In this document: piece by piece, positions 1-6,534 of the stretch | Layout of the letters: each line of letters opens with the position of its first letter | Numbering within the stretch: position 1 is the first letter of the stretch | Assembly (NCBI GenBank): GCA_910586585.1 | Contig: CAJUKA010000143.1 | Location: 1 to 8,918, forward strand | DNA: 8,918 nucleotides | Source of the DNA: an uncultured Lachnospiraceae bacterium | GTDB taxonomy: Bacteria > Bacillota > Clostridia > Lachnospirales > Lachnospiraceae | Direction of reading: 5' to 3' | Program-made: the position numbers and the translations under genes | The notes under the pieces: model-generated | The model's input: the letters and a program-made list of their open reading frames with translations, nothing else | The model's database searches: none | What the model was told of the DNA's origin: nothing

Positions 1-246
1 ATGACAGGCAACCAGAGTAATTTTAGGTCAGTACAAAAGGGTAGCAACAATATTATTTGCACTTGAGCTTATGGATGAGACTTTAATGCCATACAGCTTT
101 GGTAAATCCTCCATCAAGGCCCATGATGTGCCGGTTCCTTCCACATAATATCCATTTTCCACACTGTATGCGGCGATTTTGTCTGGAGTGTACGATTCAT
201 CTTTAGCTTTTGTGTATTCTACTTTTCTGGCGGTAGAAATATTCAA
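1..246 (-). pseudogene. Decayed fragment of a C39-like peptidase-domain protein
   Basis: The minus-strand frame from 246 encodes about 72 residues, including ENGYYVEGTGTSW and ALMEDLPKLYGIKV. These resemble the middle of the C39-like peptidase domain (papain-like fold) of secreted or cell-wall proteins in Firmicutes, where a glycine-rich Y-V-x-G-x-G-T/S-W stretch is followed by a helix and an 'LYGIKV' strand. A TGA stop lies at 28-30, but the same frame continues beyond it to the window edge with PKITLVACH, which fits the next conserved strand (KPVI-LVGPGHF in relatives). This suggests a stop mutation in a once longer gene. At the 5' side a TAA lies four codons upstream of the TTG at 244-246, and there is no ribosome site, so the N-terminus with the catalytic Cys is missing too. 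The family call is from memory of motif style and is moderate; calling it a remnant is firmer. Confidence 0.5.
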
Positions 247-276
247 AAAGAAAGTTTATAATTTTGTAAATGTACA

Positions 277-302
277 GGGAATATCATTCCTGAAATGTCG
301 TC
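277..302 (+). promoter_or_regulatory. Candidate ECF-type promoter of the sigma/anti-sigma operon
   Basis: GGAAT at 278-282 and CGTC at 299-302 are separated by 16 bases. This is the usual geometry of ECF sigma promoters (GGAAC/TGAAAC, about 16 bases, CGTC), and the pair lies some 50 bases before the sigma gene, so autoregulation would fit. GGAAT-atc-ATTCC (278-290) is also a small inverted repeat. A TATAAT lies at 257-262 without a recognisable -35 and is a competing possibility. Confidence 0.3.
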
Positions 303-310
303 TTTATAAG

Positions 311-346
311 TGAAAGCTTTCAAGAACATAATTCTTGCGGAGGGGG
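311..346 (+). promoter_or_regulatory. Palindrome, small hairpin and ribosome site before the sigma gene
   Basis: TGAAAGCTTTCA (311-322) is a perfect 12-base palindrome. It is followed by CAAGAA (321-326), a five-base loop and TTCTTG (332-337), a six-bp hairpin ending one base before the Shine-Dalgarno sequence GGAGGGGG (339-346). The ribosome site lies 6 bases before ATG 353 and fixes that codon as the start, rather than the TTG at 335, which lies upstream of it. The hairpin could tune translation, but this is only a structural guess. Confidence 0.45.
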
Positions 347-352
347 ATTGAA

Positions 353-910
353 ATGGAGGACTTACAAATCATTAGCTTATATTTTAAGCGTGATGAAGCT
401 GCAATTTCAGAAACAGCAACGAAATATGGAGCCTTTTGCCACAGGATTGCATTGAACATACTGTCAACAAGTTCCGACGCTGACGAATGTGTTAATGATA
501 CATATTTGCGGGCTTGGAACTCAATACCACCACAGAAGCCCGACAAACTTGGCGCATGGCTTGGTAAAGTAGTCCGAAATATCGCTTTTGACCTTTGGAA
601 GAAAAATCACCGCCAAAAACGCTATGCGGGCATGGAGCAGCTTCTAAATGAGTTGGAGGACTGCATACCGTCCCCTGCTACTGTTGAACACCAAATTGAA
701 GAACAAGAGTTAACCAACATCATAAACACATGGCTTGCGTCATTACCGCAAAATGACCGTATTCTTTTCATGCGTCGTTATTGGAATGGTGAAACAGTAA
801 ATACACTTGCACAAGAAAGCGGTATGTCCCCGGCAAATATGGCGAAGAAAATGTACCGACTTAGGCAAAATCTAAAATCCAAACTTGAAAAGGAGGGCTA
901 TTCCCTATGA
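353..910 (+). CDS. ECF-type RNA polymerase sigma factor (sigma-70 family)
   Basis: This 185-residue protein has the two-domain layout and length of an ECF sigma factor. Region 2 spans about residues 21-88, with the acidic helix DADECVNDTYLRAWNSIPP (42-60) of region 2.2 and the basic stretch WKKNHRQKR (82-90) at its end. A linker follows. Region 4 (about 120-180) ends in a helix-turn-helix, with LPQNDRILFMRRYWNGET, then the 'LAQESGMSPANMAKKMYRLRQNLK' type recognition segment (152-175). It would direct RNA polymerase to a small regulon, usually after release from a membrane anti-sigma factor. The next gene, which overlaps its stop by four bases (ATGA), encodes a membrane-anchored protein that fits this role. 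ATG 353 was chosen for its GGAGGGGG site at 339-346. The family call is firm; the regulon and signal are unknown. Confidence 0.9.
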   Translation: MEDLQIISLYFKRDEAAISETATKYGAFCHRIALNILSTSSDADECVNDTYLRAWNSIPPQKPDKLGAWLGKVVRNIAFDLWKKNHRQKRYAGMEQLLNELEDCIPSPATVEHQIEEQELTNIINTWLASLPQNDRILFMRRYWNGETVNTLAQESGMSPANMAKKMYRLRQNLKSKLEKEGYSL

Positions 911-1647
911 AAGAAAAGGAAATCTCAAAGCTGTATAACAGCATTACGAATGTCGATAATCAGTTTATTGAGGAAGCTCAAACAAAGACGAAGAAAAAGA
1001 ATGGTTGGCTCAAATGGGCGGCTATGGCGGCTTGCTTATGCGTAGCTTTGGTAGCCGGAGTGCTTTTCAAAATTTCTGTTCCAGACGTTATCATTGCGCC
1101 GGGCTTTTTGACAATCACAGTGTATGCCGCTTCATCAGATGAAGAAATAACCATGCAGGAAGGTATAGGGTTGCCAACAGATTATAAGTGGAGCCTTGCT
1201 ATGAGCAGCCGACCGGGACTTCCATTGAAACTATCCGCTACGGAATACGACGATTTAAGTTTTGAAGTATCAGTTGATGGCGGGACATTGCTTTTTTGGG
1301 AGGGTAACAAAATAACATATTTAGGCTCGTCGTTCAACACTGGAAATGATACTACTGTATATTGGACTAACCTATCGCGAACAGGCGAGAGCGATTTTGA
1401 ACGGTATATGGGAACTACGGCATATATCAATATCGTAATTCACGAGGGAGATAACATTGTTGGATATGCTGTTGTTGAAATATACACAAATGACCTTGAA
1501 AATGAACCTGCACAGACTTACTCTGCCAAGTTGCTCAAGTCAGTATCTTTCCCAAAAGCTAATGGGGAATATCAAAAGATAACCGCTGAATATGTAGCAA
1601 CTGAAATGGAACAAATCAAAAGCGAAACACAAGCTGGACAAAGGTAA
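907..1647 (+). CDS. Single-pass membrane protein, probable anti-sigma factor
   Basis: The protein has 246 residues: a short cytoplasmic part (1-33) with KLYNSITNVDNQFIEEAQ and a lysine cluster, one hydrophobic segment (about 34-54, WLKWAAMAACLCVALVAGVL), and an extracytoplasmic domain of about 190 residues, rich in beta-type sequence and ending in a charged tail. This topology, and the start codon overlapping the sigma-factor stop (ATGA, 907-910), are what is expected of an ECF anti-sigma factor. The N-terminal 'xxLYNSIxNVDxxFIEEA' pattern recurs in clostridial proteins paired with such sigma factors (from memory). It has no zinc-binding HxxxCxxC motif, so it is not a classic ZAS-type anti-sigma. 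The ribosome site GGAGGG (892-897) lies inside the sigma gene. The ligand of the outer domain cannot be read from the sequence. The role is inferred mainly from position and topology. Confidence 0.65.
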   Translation: MKEKEISKLYNSITNVDNQFIEEAQTKTKKKNGWLKWAAMAACLCVALVAGVLFKISVPDVIIAPGFLTITVYAASSDEEITMQEGIGLPTDYKWSLAMSSRPGLPLKLSATEYDDLSFEVSVDGGTLLFWEGNKITYLGSSFNTGNDTTVYWTNLSRTGESDFERYMGTTAYINIVIHEGDNIVGYAVVEIYTNDLENEPAQTYSAKLLKSVSFPKANGEYQKITAEYVATEMEQIKSETQAGQR

Positions 1648-1698
1648 AACAACTACAATTTATCGAGCAACACCTTAAAATCCAAGTGCAATTTTATA

Positions 1699-1733
1699 AG
1701 GGCAGCCGACGTTAATTCGACTGTCCTTTTTCT
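1699..1733 (+). terminator. Rho-independent terminator
   Basis: AGGGCAGCCGA (1699-1709) pairs with TCGACTGTCCT (1717-1727), with one G-U pair and one C-A mismatch, around a 7-base loop. It is followed directly by TTTTCT. It lies about 50 bases after the anti-sigma stop and would end the sigma operon. It also stands just before the 12-codon ORF at 1759, so it could equally be a leader or attenuator hairpin of a former downstream gene. Confidence 0.7.
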
Positions 1734-1758
1734 ATACCGCAGATAGAAAGGAGCGACA

Positions 1759-1797
1759 ATGACAAGAAAGAAAACACCACAGACCATTGAAGAATAA
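1759..1797 (+). pseudogene. 12-codon gene stub with intact ribosome site
   Basis: ATG 1759 follows a good ribosome site (AAAGGAG, 1747-1753, 5-base spacing) and opens the peptide MTRKKTPQTIEE before TAA at 1795-1797. The basic 'M-x-R/K-K-K-T-P-x-T-I-E-E' opening recalls the N-termini of short coiled-coil proteins (DUF3847-like) carried by Firmicutes conjugative elements, which run to roughly 70-100 residues. Here the frame closes at once. Dropping the T at 1795 would extend it as KLLAVFCY before the next stop. It is best read as the 5' stub of a lost mobile-element gene. The family resemblance is from memory and weak. Confidence 0.3.
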
Positions 1798-1815
1798 GCT
1801 CCTTGCTGTCTTTTG

Positions 1816-2157
1816 TTATTGAAGCGAAGCCATATGATGTATAATCTCGTCATAAAAATCACCCTGATTACCATTCCTGACACATGGCCGGCCTACTCTT
1901 CCTTCATCCAAGAAATATATTTTCTTACAGTAACTTGCAATATGAGGATCATGTGTCACTAATACAACTGCCTTATCCATGCCTTCCATGTTGATGTCAA
2001 GGAACACTATGCTGCATTCCCGTACATATCCCATATCCGCATACAGCTCTTCGCCAGAGCCGTATTCCCTTATCTCAAAATCATGCCCGCAGGCTTCCAG
2101 CAGCGCCCGTAGCGCGCCCCTGTCCTCCCTGCTGTCATCACAGACCGCTATCTTCAT
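1816..2157 (-). pseudogene. Chimeric remnant: response-regulator N-terminus fused to ABC ATPase C-terminus
   Basis: This 113-codon minus-strand ORF is made of two unrelated gene pieces in one frame. Residues 1-61 are the first half of a CheY-like receiver of the AgrA/VirR type: MKIAVCDDSREDR with the acidic pair D7-D8, GSGEELY, then IVFLDINMEGMD with phospho-acceptor Asp54. At about residue 61-62 (positions 1972-1977) the sequence switches to an ABC ATPase end: KAVVLVTHDPHIASYC with the H-loop His69, then KIYFLDEGRVG, as in BceA/MacB-like ATPases. The rest of the receiver, the whole DNA-binding domain, any kinase gene and the Walker A to Walker B part of the ATPase are missing. The start has a fair ribosome site (GAGGGAAA, 2164-2171) and an intact promoter. 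An in-frame deletion between two genes of one former operon explains this best. It is unlikely to be functional; assembly error is the alternative. Confidence 0.8.
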
Positions 2158-2194
2158 CGCATTTCCCTCAATTCTGTGTTTTTCTCCACTATAA

Positions 2195-2224
2195 ATTATA
2201 TCGGATTATGGGGTATCCTATCAA
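2195..2224 (-). promoter_or_regulatory. SigA-type promoter of the response-regulator remnant
   Basis: Reading leftwards, TTGATA (2219-2224) and TATAAT (2195-2200) are separated by 18 bases. This is a near-consensus vegetative promoter, and it implies a leader of about 30 bases before ATG 2157. The twin repeats at 2230-2266 lie directly upstream, as activator sites would. Confidence 0.65.
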
Positions 2225-2229
2225 ATCCC

Positions 2230-2266
2230 ATTGCACGAAACTCCCATAAATTGCACGAAATGACTA
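2230..2266 (-). promoter_or_regulatory. Tandem operator, probably for a LytTR-type regulator
   Basis: The 11-mer TTTCGTGCAAT (minus strand) occurs twice exactly, at 2230-2240 and 2250-2260, a 20-bp period that puts both copies on one DNA face. The proximal copy begins 5 bases upstream of the -35. Clostridial VirR boxes have a comparable layout: two boxes, each with an AGTT core, about 20 bases apart just upstream of the -35. The proximal copy reads GGAGTTTCGTGCAAT. The same motif recurs at 8831-8903. The binding protein is inferred; the remnant regulator next door has lost its DNA-binding part. Confidence 0.55.
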
Positions 2267-2328
2267 TAAGCGCACAGCCCATACTGGCCGTGTAAGCATA
2301 TTACCTCTTATTTCCCCGCTTTCCAAAT

Positions 2329-2344
2329 CAGGCCGCCCGGCCTG
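2329..2344. repeat. GC-rich short inverted repeat
   Basis: CAGGCCG (2329-2335) and CGGCCTG (2338-2344) are perfect reverse complements two bases apart. The loop is too tight for all seven pairs to form as RNA, and no T-run follows. It abuts the large hairpin at 2345-2415 and may support leftward termination after the ABC operon. Confidence 0.4.
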
Positions 2345-2415
2345 CCTGCGGAAAAGGCAGACCGCCGCATATGGCGGATGAAGGCCATAGTGCGGCGGTT
2401 TGTCTTTTCCGCAGG
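2345..2415. terminator. Large, probably bidirectional terminator hairpin
   Basis: The 31-base arm at 2345-2375 pairs with 2384-2415 around an 8-base loop, with two wobble pairs and one bulged base. The inner part has the classic layout AAAAG-GCAGACCGCCGCA / TGCGGCGGTTTGTCTTTT, so an A-tract on one side and a T-tract on the other serve both strands. It lies 12 bases after the stop of the ABC ATPase gene (TAG, 2428-2430). It would close the leftward ABC operon and insulate it from the regulator-remnant region. Confidence 0.8.
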
Positions 2416-2427
2416 ATTCCTTCATTT

Positions 2428-3057
2428 CTATGAGCCAATTATTCCATTCGTAATCTGCACAATTTCATCTGCCTCATTTGCCAAATATTTACTATGTGTA
2501 ACAACGATTACGCATTTCCCCAACTCATGCGCAGTCTGCCTTAATAACTCAATAATTCCCTCTGCCGTCTGTTCATCCAGATTCCCGGTCGGCTCATCTG
2601 CCAATAAGACTTTTGCATTGCTTGCCAGCGCCCTTGCAATCGCTACACGTTGCTGTTGCCCACCGGACAGCTTCATTACATTTCTTTTCCATGCTTCCTG
2701 TGGGATATTCACTTTTGTAAGCAGTTCCCCCGGCTTATCTGTTCCTCCCAGCCTTACGTTTTCCTCCGTGGTGAGATAATCAATCAGGTTATACTCCTGA
2801 AAAACTAAGGATACATGGTTCTTTCTGTGATAATTTAAACCCTTCGCAAGGATATCTTCCCCTTCATATAGAATGGTGCCTCCTGTTGGGCTGTCAAGCC
2901 CTGCCAGCAAAGATAAGAGAGTCGTTTTTCCGGCTCCGCTGGCCCCGATAATGGCATAAAACTTTTTTTCTTCAAACCGCACAGAAATATCGCCTAAAAC
3001 TTTCCTGTCCTTTTGGGATTTATATACATATTCTATATTTTTTGCTTCTAATATCAT
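2428..3057 (-). CDS. ABC transporter ATP-binding protein, MacB/LolD type
   Basis: This 209-residue nucleotide-binding subunit would power the two FtsX-type permeases encoded just upstream. All motifs are present: Walker A GASGAGKT (38-45), Q-loop Gln87 in LVFQEYNL, signature LSGGQQQRVAIARAL (130-144), Walker B LLADEPTGNLD (151-161) with catalytic Glu155, and H-loop His188 in VVTHS. 'EPTGNLD' and the short length are typical of the MacB/LolD/FtsE group, which drives mechanotransmission or extraction from the membrane rather than simple uptake. The start is ATG 3057, which has an AAGGAGG site 9 bases upstream. An open frame continues to 3165, but it overlaps the preceding permease gene and its first 36 residues match nothing in the family. 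It is the last gene of the operon, 47 bases after the permease stop, and is followed by the hairpin at 2345-2415. Confidence 0.93.
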   Translation of the reverse strand: MILEAKNIEYVYKSQKDRKVLGDISVRFEEKKFYAIIGASGAGKTTLLSLLAGLDSPTGGTILYEGEDILAKGLNYHRKNHVSLVFQEYNLIDYLTTEENVRLGGTDKPGELLTKVNIPQEAWKRNVMKLSGGQQQRVAIARALASNAKVLLADEPTGNLDEQTAEGIIELLRQTAHELGKCVIVVTHSKYLANEADEIVQITNGIIGS

Positions 3058-3104
3058 TTCAACTGTCCTCCTTACCTTATTTACACCTGCGCGCATAAAC
3101 TGTT

Positions 3105-4547
3105 TTATAAATCCTGCAGGATATCCTTGGGATTTCTCTTCAATATGCCAATACCCGATACACATACAGATATCACAATAAGCAGGGCAATGCCCGAAAC
3201 ATCCTGTATTAACATCCCGGAAGTAATTTCTGCCTGCACGCCCACCACATTCTGCCCTGATTTTTCATATGACAATGCCACTTTCCCTTCATCCAGTAAA
3301 TCCTGTTCTCCCGCACTCTGTACCTGCTGTTCTACCAGATAATCCGCCGTCAGGCCTGACACTCCCGGTGCCGCCAAGAAGGAAACCAACACAGCCACTG
3401 CTGCAATCATAAGTGCTTCTGCCATGATCTGGGCCAAAATCCGTATTTTTGAAGTTCCCATTGACAGCATGATTCCAATTTCCCTATTCCGGCTTTTCAT
3501 CCAGAACTGAAAAATTAGGAACAGGATAATCAGGCCTGCCCCTGAAATTACCCAGACTAAAATTCTGCTGTACTTCTCCATTTCATTAAAATTTGCGGAC
3601 AGGGTATTCATATTTCCGTTATTGTCAATCAGGTCATACCTTTCCCACGCTATATCTACCCCCATTACACTTATCTTTAGAGCTTCATATTCATCCACAT
3701 CTGCAATCTTAAAATATGCCTTTTCATATAATGGGTCGCCTGCCTTTCCATCCACCTTTTCAGGGAAATCCAAATCCGTAAAAATAATATTTTCAGACCG
3801 GTAAGTATCCCCATACATATAAGGAGCTATAGGTTGGTTTACCCGATAGATACCGACAACTTCTGCTTCATAAATCATAGGATCCTCTTTATCCCGGCAG
3901 TTGCCAAAACTTATTCTGCTTCCAATTTCTAATTGGTTTTTATCTGCAAGCTCTGCTGAAATGACACAGACATCCTTTTCACCTTCTTTAATCATTCTGC
4001 CGTCCATGATAAAAGCATTTCCCGAAAGAAAATTGGAATCCATGGACATATCTTTGTTCCCGACCAGCGACACGCCTCCAAGGTCGCTATACTGATCCAT
4101 ATCCTCGTCCTCAATGCGGATAAAACCAACTGGTCTTGCAGCCGTTGTAACTGTTGTAATATTGTAATCGGCAATCCCTTCTGTACCCGCTATTTTTTCG
4201 ATATCCTCCACTAACAGGGTTTCAAAAGAATTATCCGTCCATGTTCTCCAGCTTTCTACTCCGTTTATTGTAATTTTTTCTTGATGGTATCCGCCCAGGC
4301 TGCCTTCCTTATGATCAAGCTGCCTTGATAACTCATCAATCCTCCGATGCCGGTCTGCCTCATTTTCTTCCAGCAGAAGCCCTGCCCCGACTGCCTGCCT
4401 TGTATTATCCTGCATCTGAACAGTTGCTTTTCCACTGCTCATTCCAGCCAACAGTAGCAGGCTGATGGTAAATACAGTTACAAACAGCAGGATGCTTTTT
4501 ACAGGTTTTCTGATAACAGAACGCCATGCCAAACTAAAACCTCTCAT
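3105..4547 (-). CDS. ABC transporter permease, FtsX/MacB family (larger subunit)
   Basis: The protein has 480 residues and the four-helix MacB/FtsX layout: TM1 about 17-36, a large extracytoplasmic domain about 38-326, then TM2 (327-349), TM3 (376-398) and TM4 (449-469). After TM2 comes the conserved cytoplasmic coupling stretch KSRNREIGIMLSMGTSK (351-367), and the tail ends RNPKDILQDL, both typical of this family. The outer domain carries the usual MacB_PCD-like patterns (VISAELADKNQLEIGSRISF, then EAEVVGIYRV). A loop between TM3 and TM4 (about 401-448), acidic and Gln-rich, is longer than in the partner permease. ATG 4547 has GGAGGG (about 12 bases upstream, within the end of the preceding gene) and lies three bases after the preceding stop, so translation is probably coupled. 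It likely pairs with the 405-residue permease as a heterodimer. Substrate is unknown. Confidence 0.9.
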   Translation of the reverse strand: MRGFSLAWRSVIRKPVKSILLFVTVFTISLLLLAGMSSGKATVQMQDNTRQAVGAGLLLEENEADRHRRIDELSRQLDHKEGSLGGYHQEKITINGVESWRTWTDNSFETLLVEDIEKIAGTEGIADYNITTVTTAARPVGFIRIEDEDMDQYSDLGGVSLVGNKDMSMDSNFLSGNAFIMDGRMIKEGEKDVCVISAELADKNQLEIGSRISFGNCRDKEDPMIYEAEVVGIYRVNQPIAPYMYGDTYRSENIIFTDLDFPEKVDGKAGDPLYEKAYFKIADVDEYEALKISVMGVDIAWERYDLIDNNGNMNTLSANFNEMEKYSRILVWVISGAGLIILFLIFQFWMKSRNREIGIMLSMGTSKIRILAQIMAEALMIAAVAVLVSFLAAPGVSGLTADYLVEQQVQSAGEQDLLDEGKVALSYEKSGQNVVGVQAEITSGMLIQDVSGIALLIVISVCVSGIGILKRNPKDILQDL

Positions 4548-4550
4548 TTA

Positions 4551-5768
4551 CTATCCCTCCATTTTTGATAAAATGTCTTTTGGGTTTGCCCTTAAAATGG
4601 GCAGCAATGAAATACAGACAGCAATAACCGCTATACAGCCTCCTGCAAAGAACATTGCTGCAATATCCCCTGCCTGTAAGGAAACTGACAGGAGAACTGC
4701 CGTATTTTCTTCCATGAGCAGTTCCTTCATAATTCCTGCCATCCCACTTCCTATTACACAGGCGCCAGATACGGACAAACAAAAGACGGCCGCCGTTTCC
4801 ATAAAAACCTGCATAAGAATATCCGTTTTCTTTTTTCCCATACTGATAAAAACAGCAATTTCCCTTTTTCTCGACCTCATCCACATACAGAGTAATATTG
4901 AAGTAATTGTCACCCCTGCAGCCAGCGTGAATACCAGCATAAGTTTCATCACACGGACTATCCTGTTCAGCGGCACCTCCAGCTGACGATATAATATATC
5001 AGCAGTGGTGATCTCCACTCTGCTGCCCAAAAAATCTTTTAATTCCTGTACCAGAACATCTATCTGATCCGGTTTTTTGGTATATACCGCTATCTTACGG
5101 TAACCCGCATTATCGAATAGCCCCGTATAGGATTCATTGTCAATAAAAATCTGGTTTTCGATACGGTTTACCGCCGGCAGGGTATCCATCTGGTTTCTCT
5201 CACTTCCCGCAACAAAAACACCTATGATCTTTACATTGATCACACTCCCTGTTTCTGTCCCGACTTCCATCTCATCCCCTATTTCAAGGCCATTTGCATC
5301 CGCCAGCGCAAAATTGATCACAGCCCCTTTCCCAGAGCCCTCCGTAATCATATCCCCCTTCATCAGGCGGTATCTTAAGTCACTAAAGGCGCTGTCACGT
5401 TCCAGCTCATCATAAGACAGCAGCGTTACCTTCCAGTTATTTTCTTCCTCGGAATCACTGTTCGTAATGGGATTAAAATTAACGGGATAAACGGCACTGT
5501 CAGCCATGCGGTTGACAGATATCACTCCATCCATATCCCGGATTTTCCTGACCTCATTTTCCGTAATAAATCGGTCACTCCCCTTCACTTCCAGTACCGC
5601 CTTGGTCCCCATCTTTTCCTGCATAGTAATCCGGGAATCCTCTGTGGCATGCAGAATCATGTAAGAACCCAGGATCATGCTGTTTATGAACAGCAATACC
5701 AAAAGTAAAATAAATGTTTTAGACTTCTTCCGGCATAAATACCGGAAGGCAAGCTGATAGAATTTCAA
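4551..5768 (-). CDS. ABC transporter permease, FtsX/MacB family (smaller subunit)
   Basis: The protein has 405 residues: TM1 about 18-40, an outer domain about 41-270, TM2 273-297, TM3 322-346 and TM4 369-391. The coupling stretch SRKREIAVFISMGKKK (299-314) and the tail ANPKDILSKMEG match its neighbour at 3105-4547, so the two are distant paralogues. The outer domain shows INFALADANGLEIGDEMEV and KIIGVFVAG, the MacB_PCD-like pattern. The start is a TTG (5766-5768), fixed by a perfect AGGAGG at 5777-5782 with 8-base spacing; no ATG fits this site. A TTG start may lower its yield relative to its partners. It lies 19 bases after the lipoprotein stop and 3 bases before the next permease. The family is firm; heterodimer formation is inferred from the gene pair. 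Confidence 0.9.
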   Translation of the reverse strand: MKFYQLAFRYLCRKKSKTFILLLVLLFINSMILGSYMILHATEDSRITMQEKMGTKAVLEVKGSDRFITENEVRKIRDMDGVISVNRMADSAVYPVNFNPITNSDSEEENNWKVTLLSYDELERDSAFSDLRYRLMKGDMITEGSGKGAVINFALADANGLEIGDEMEVGTETGSVINVKIIGVFVAGSERNQMDTLPAVNRIENQIFIDNESYTGLFDNAGYRKIAVYTKKPDQIDVLVQELKDFLGSRVEITTADILYRQLEVPLNRIVRVMKLMLVFTLAAGVTITSILLCMWMRSRKREIAVFISMGKKKTDILMQVFMETAAVFCLSVSGACVIGSGMAGIMKELLMEENTAVLLSVSLQAGDIAAMFFAGGCIAVIAVCISLLPILRANPKDILSKMEG

Positions 5769-5787
5769 AATGAATACCTCCTGTTGT

Positions 5788-6447
5788 TCAGGCTGTTCTA
5801 TGGCATATGATAACTTTTGTAGCCGTTACATGATGTGTGTCCTCAAAACTTCCATAGATAATAACACTTGACTGTTTCTTAATGTCAGCTACAGATGCCT
5901 GCTCCAATTCTGCAGTCCCGGTAGAAGTATAGATAGTTGCAATCTGAACCACACAGCCCTCCTGATATGTCACCACTACATTTGTATCTTCACTTTCATA
6001 CCCAGGTGCGGCAACTACGCCAGTTTTTCCGTCATCTTCTGTTGTGGCGGCACTTACTGTACAGCTGCCATCCGAAAATTCCACAACGCTCCCTGTGATA
6101 GCCGCTGATGAATACAGGCTGTCTGCATCCACTTTCTCAACTGTACCATTATCTGTGGTATTACTCTGGTTCTCCTGCGAAGCATTCGCTCCGTCTGTTC
6201 CATCCCCATCCGGCAGGGAACTGTCTTTGTTTTCCTGGCTGCTATTGCCATCCGTATTATCTGCTTTAGGAGCAATGTTATCATTTTCATCTGAATGCAT
6301 ATCCTCGTCATCAAATATGCTGCTTTGATACTCTGTTGCAGGCATATCCCCCACCACTGTCTTTTCATCTGCGCCAATGCCACACCCCGTAAGAGCTGAT
6401 ATGCACAATCCAATTACTAAACCTTTCCACATTTTTTGATTTTTCAT
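5788..6447 (-). CDS. Lipoprotein with acidic linker and C-terminal beta domain
   Basis: A type II signal peptide is clear: MKNQKMWKGLVIGLCISA then lipobox LTGC, with Cys22 as the lipidated residue. Residues 23-107 form a low-complexity, Asp/Glu/Asn/Ser/Gly-rich linker with SQEN repeated, probably a flexible spacer crossing the cell-wall zone. Residues about 115-219 form a compact beta-rich domain (ITGSVVEFSDGSCTVSA, NVVVTYQEGCVVQIATIYTSTG, ASVADIKKQSSVIIYGSF, HVTATKVIICH). Its pattern recalls OB-like or DUF5666-type domains; this is weak and from memory. ATG 6447 is preferred over ATG 6480 because of AGAAAGGAAG ending 8 bases before it and because the signal peptide then has normal length. 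As first gene of the operon with two FtsX permeases and an ATPase, it may be a substrate-binding, adaptor or sensor lipoprotein. Function not recognised. Confidence 0.8.
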   Translation of the reverse strand: MKNQKMWKGLVIGLCISALTGCGIGADEKTVVGDMPATEYQSSIFDDEDMHSDENDNIAPKADNTDGNSSQENKDSSLPDGDGTDGANASQENQSNTTDNGTVEKVDADSLYSSAAITGSVVEFSDGSCTVSAATTEDDGKTGVVAAPGYESEDTNVVVTYQEGCVVQIATIYTSTGTAELEQASVADIKKQSSVIIYGSFEDTHHVTATKVIICHRTA

Positions 6448-6478
6448 AATAAAAACTTCCTTTCTACTGTTTTTTTTC

Positions 6479-6506
6479 ATTTTAACTGCAAAGTCCTAAA
6501 AAAGTC
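6479..6506 (-). promoter_or_regulatory. Candidate regulated promoter of the lipoprotein-ABC operon
   Basis: On the minus strand GACTTT occurs twice, at 6501-6506 and 6490-6495, an 11-base period as used by OmpR/PhoB-family regulators. A TAAAAT (6479-6484) could be the -10; no good -35 is present, which suits an activator-dependent promoter. Transcription starting from this -10 would begin inside or just after ATG 6480, supporting ATG 6447 as the lipoprotein start. Spacing from repeats to -10 is tighter than in the plus-strand promoter, so confidence is low. Confidence 0.35.
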
Positions 6507-6534
6507 TTGTAATTGGAATCGACTTAAACGTCAC

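Noticed and set aside
1653..1883. Minus-strand ORF across the terminator region
   Set aside because: It runs through the terminator hairpin and overlaps the end of the ABC-tail remnant in another frame, with no recognisable domain.
2378..2779. Plus-strand ORF opposite the ATPase gene
   Set aside because: Antisense shadow of a well-supported ATPase with all motifs; no ribosome site or family resemblance.
3058..3165. N-terminal extension of the ABC ATPase
   Set aside because: It overlaps the end of the preceding permease gene, has no ribosome site at its start, and its residues are foreign to the family; ATG 3057 has a strong site.
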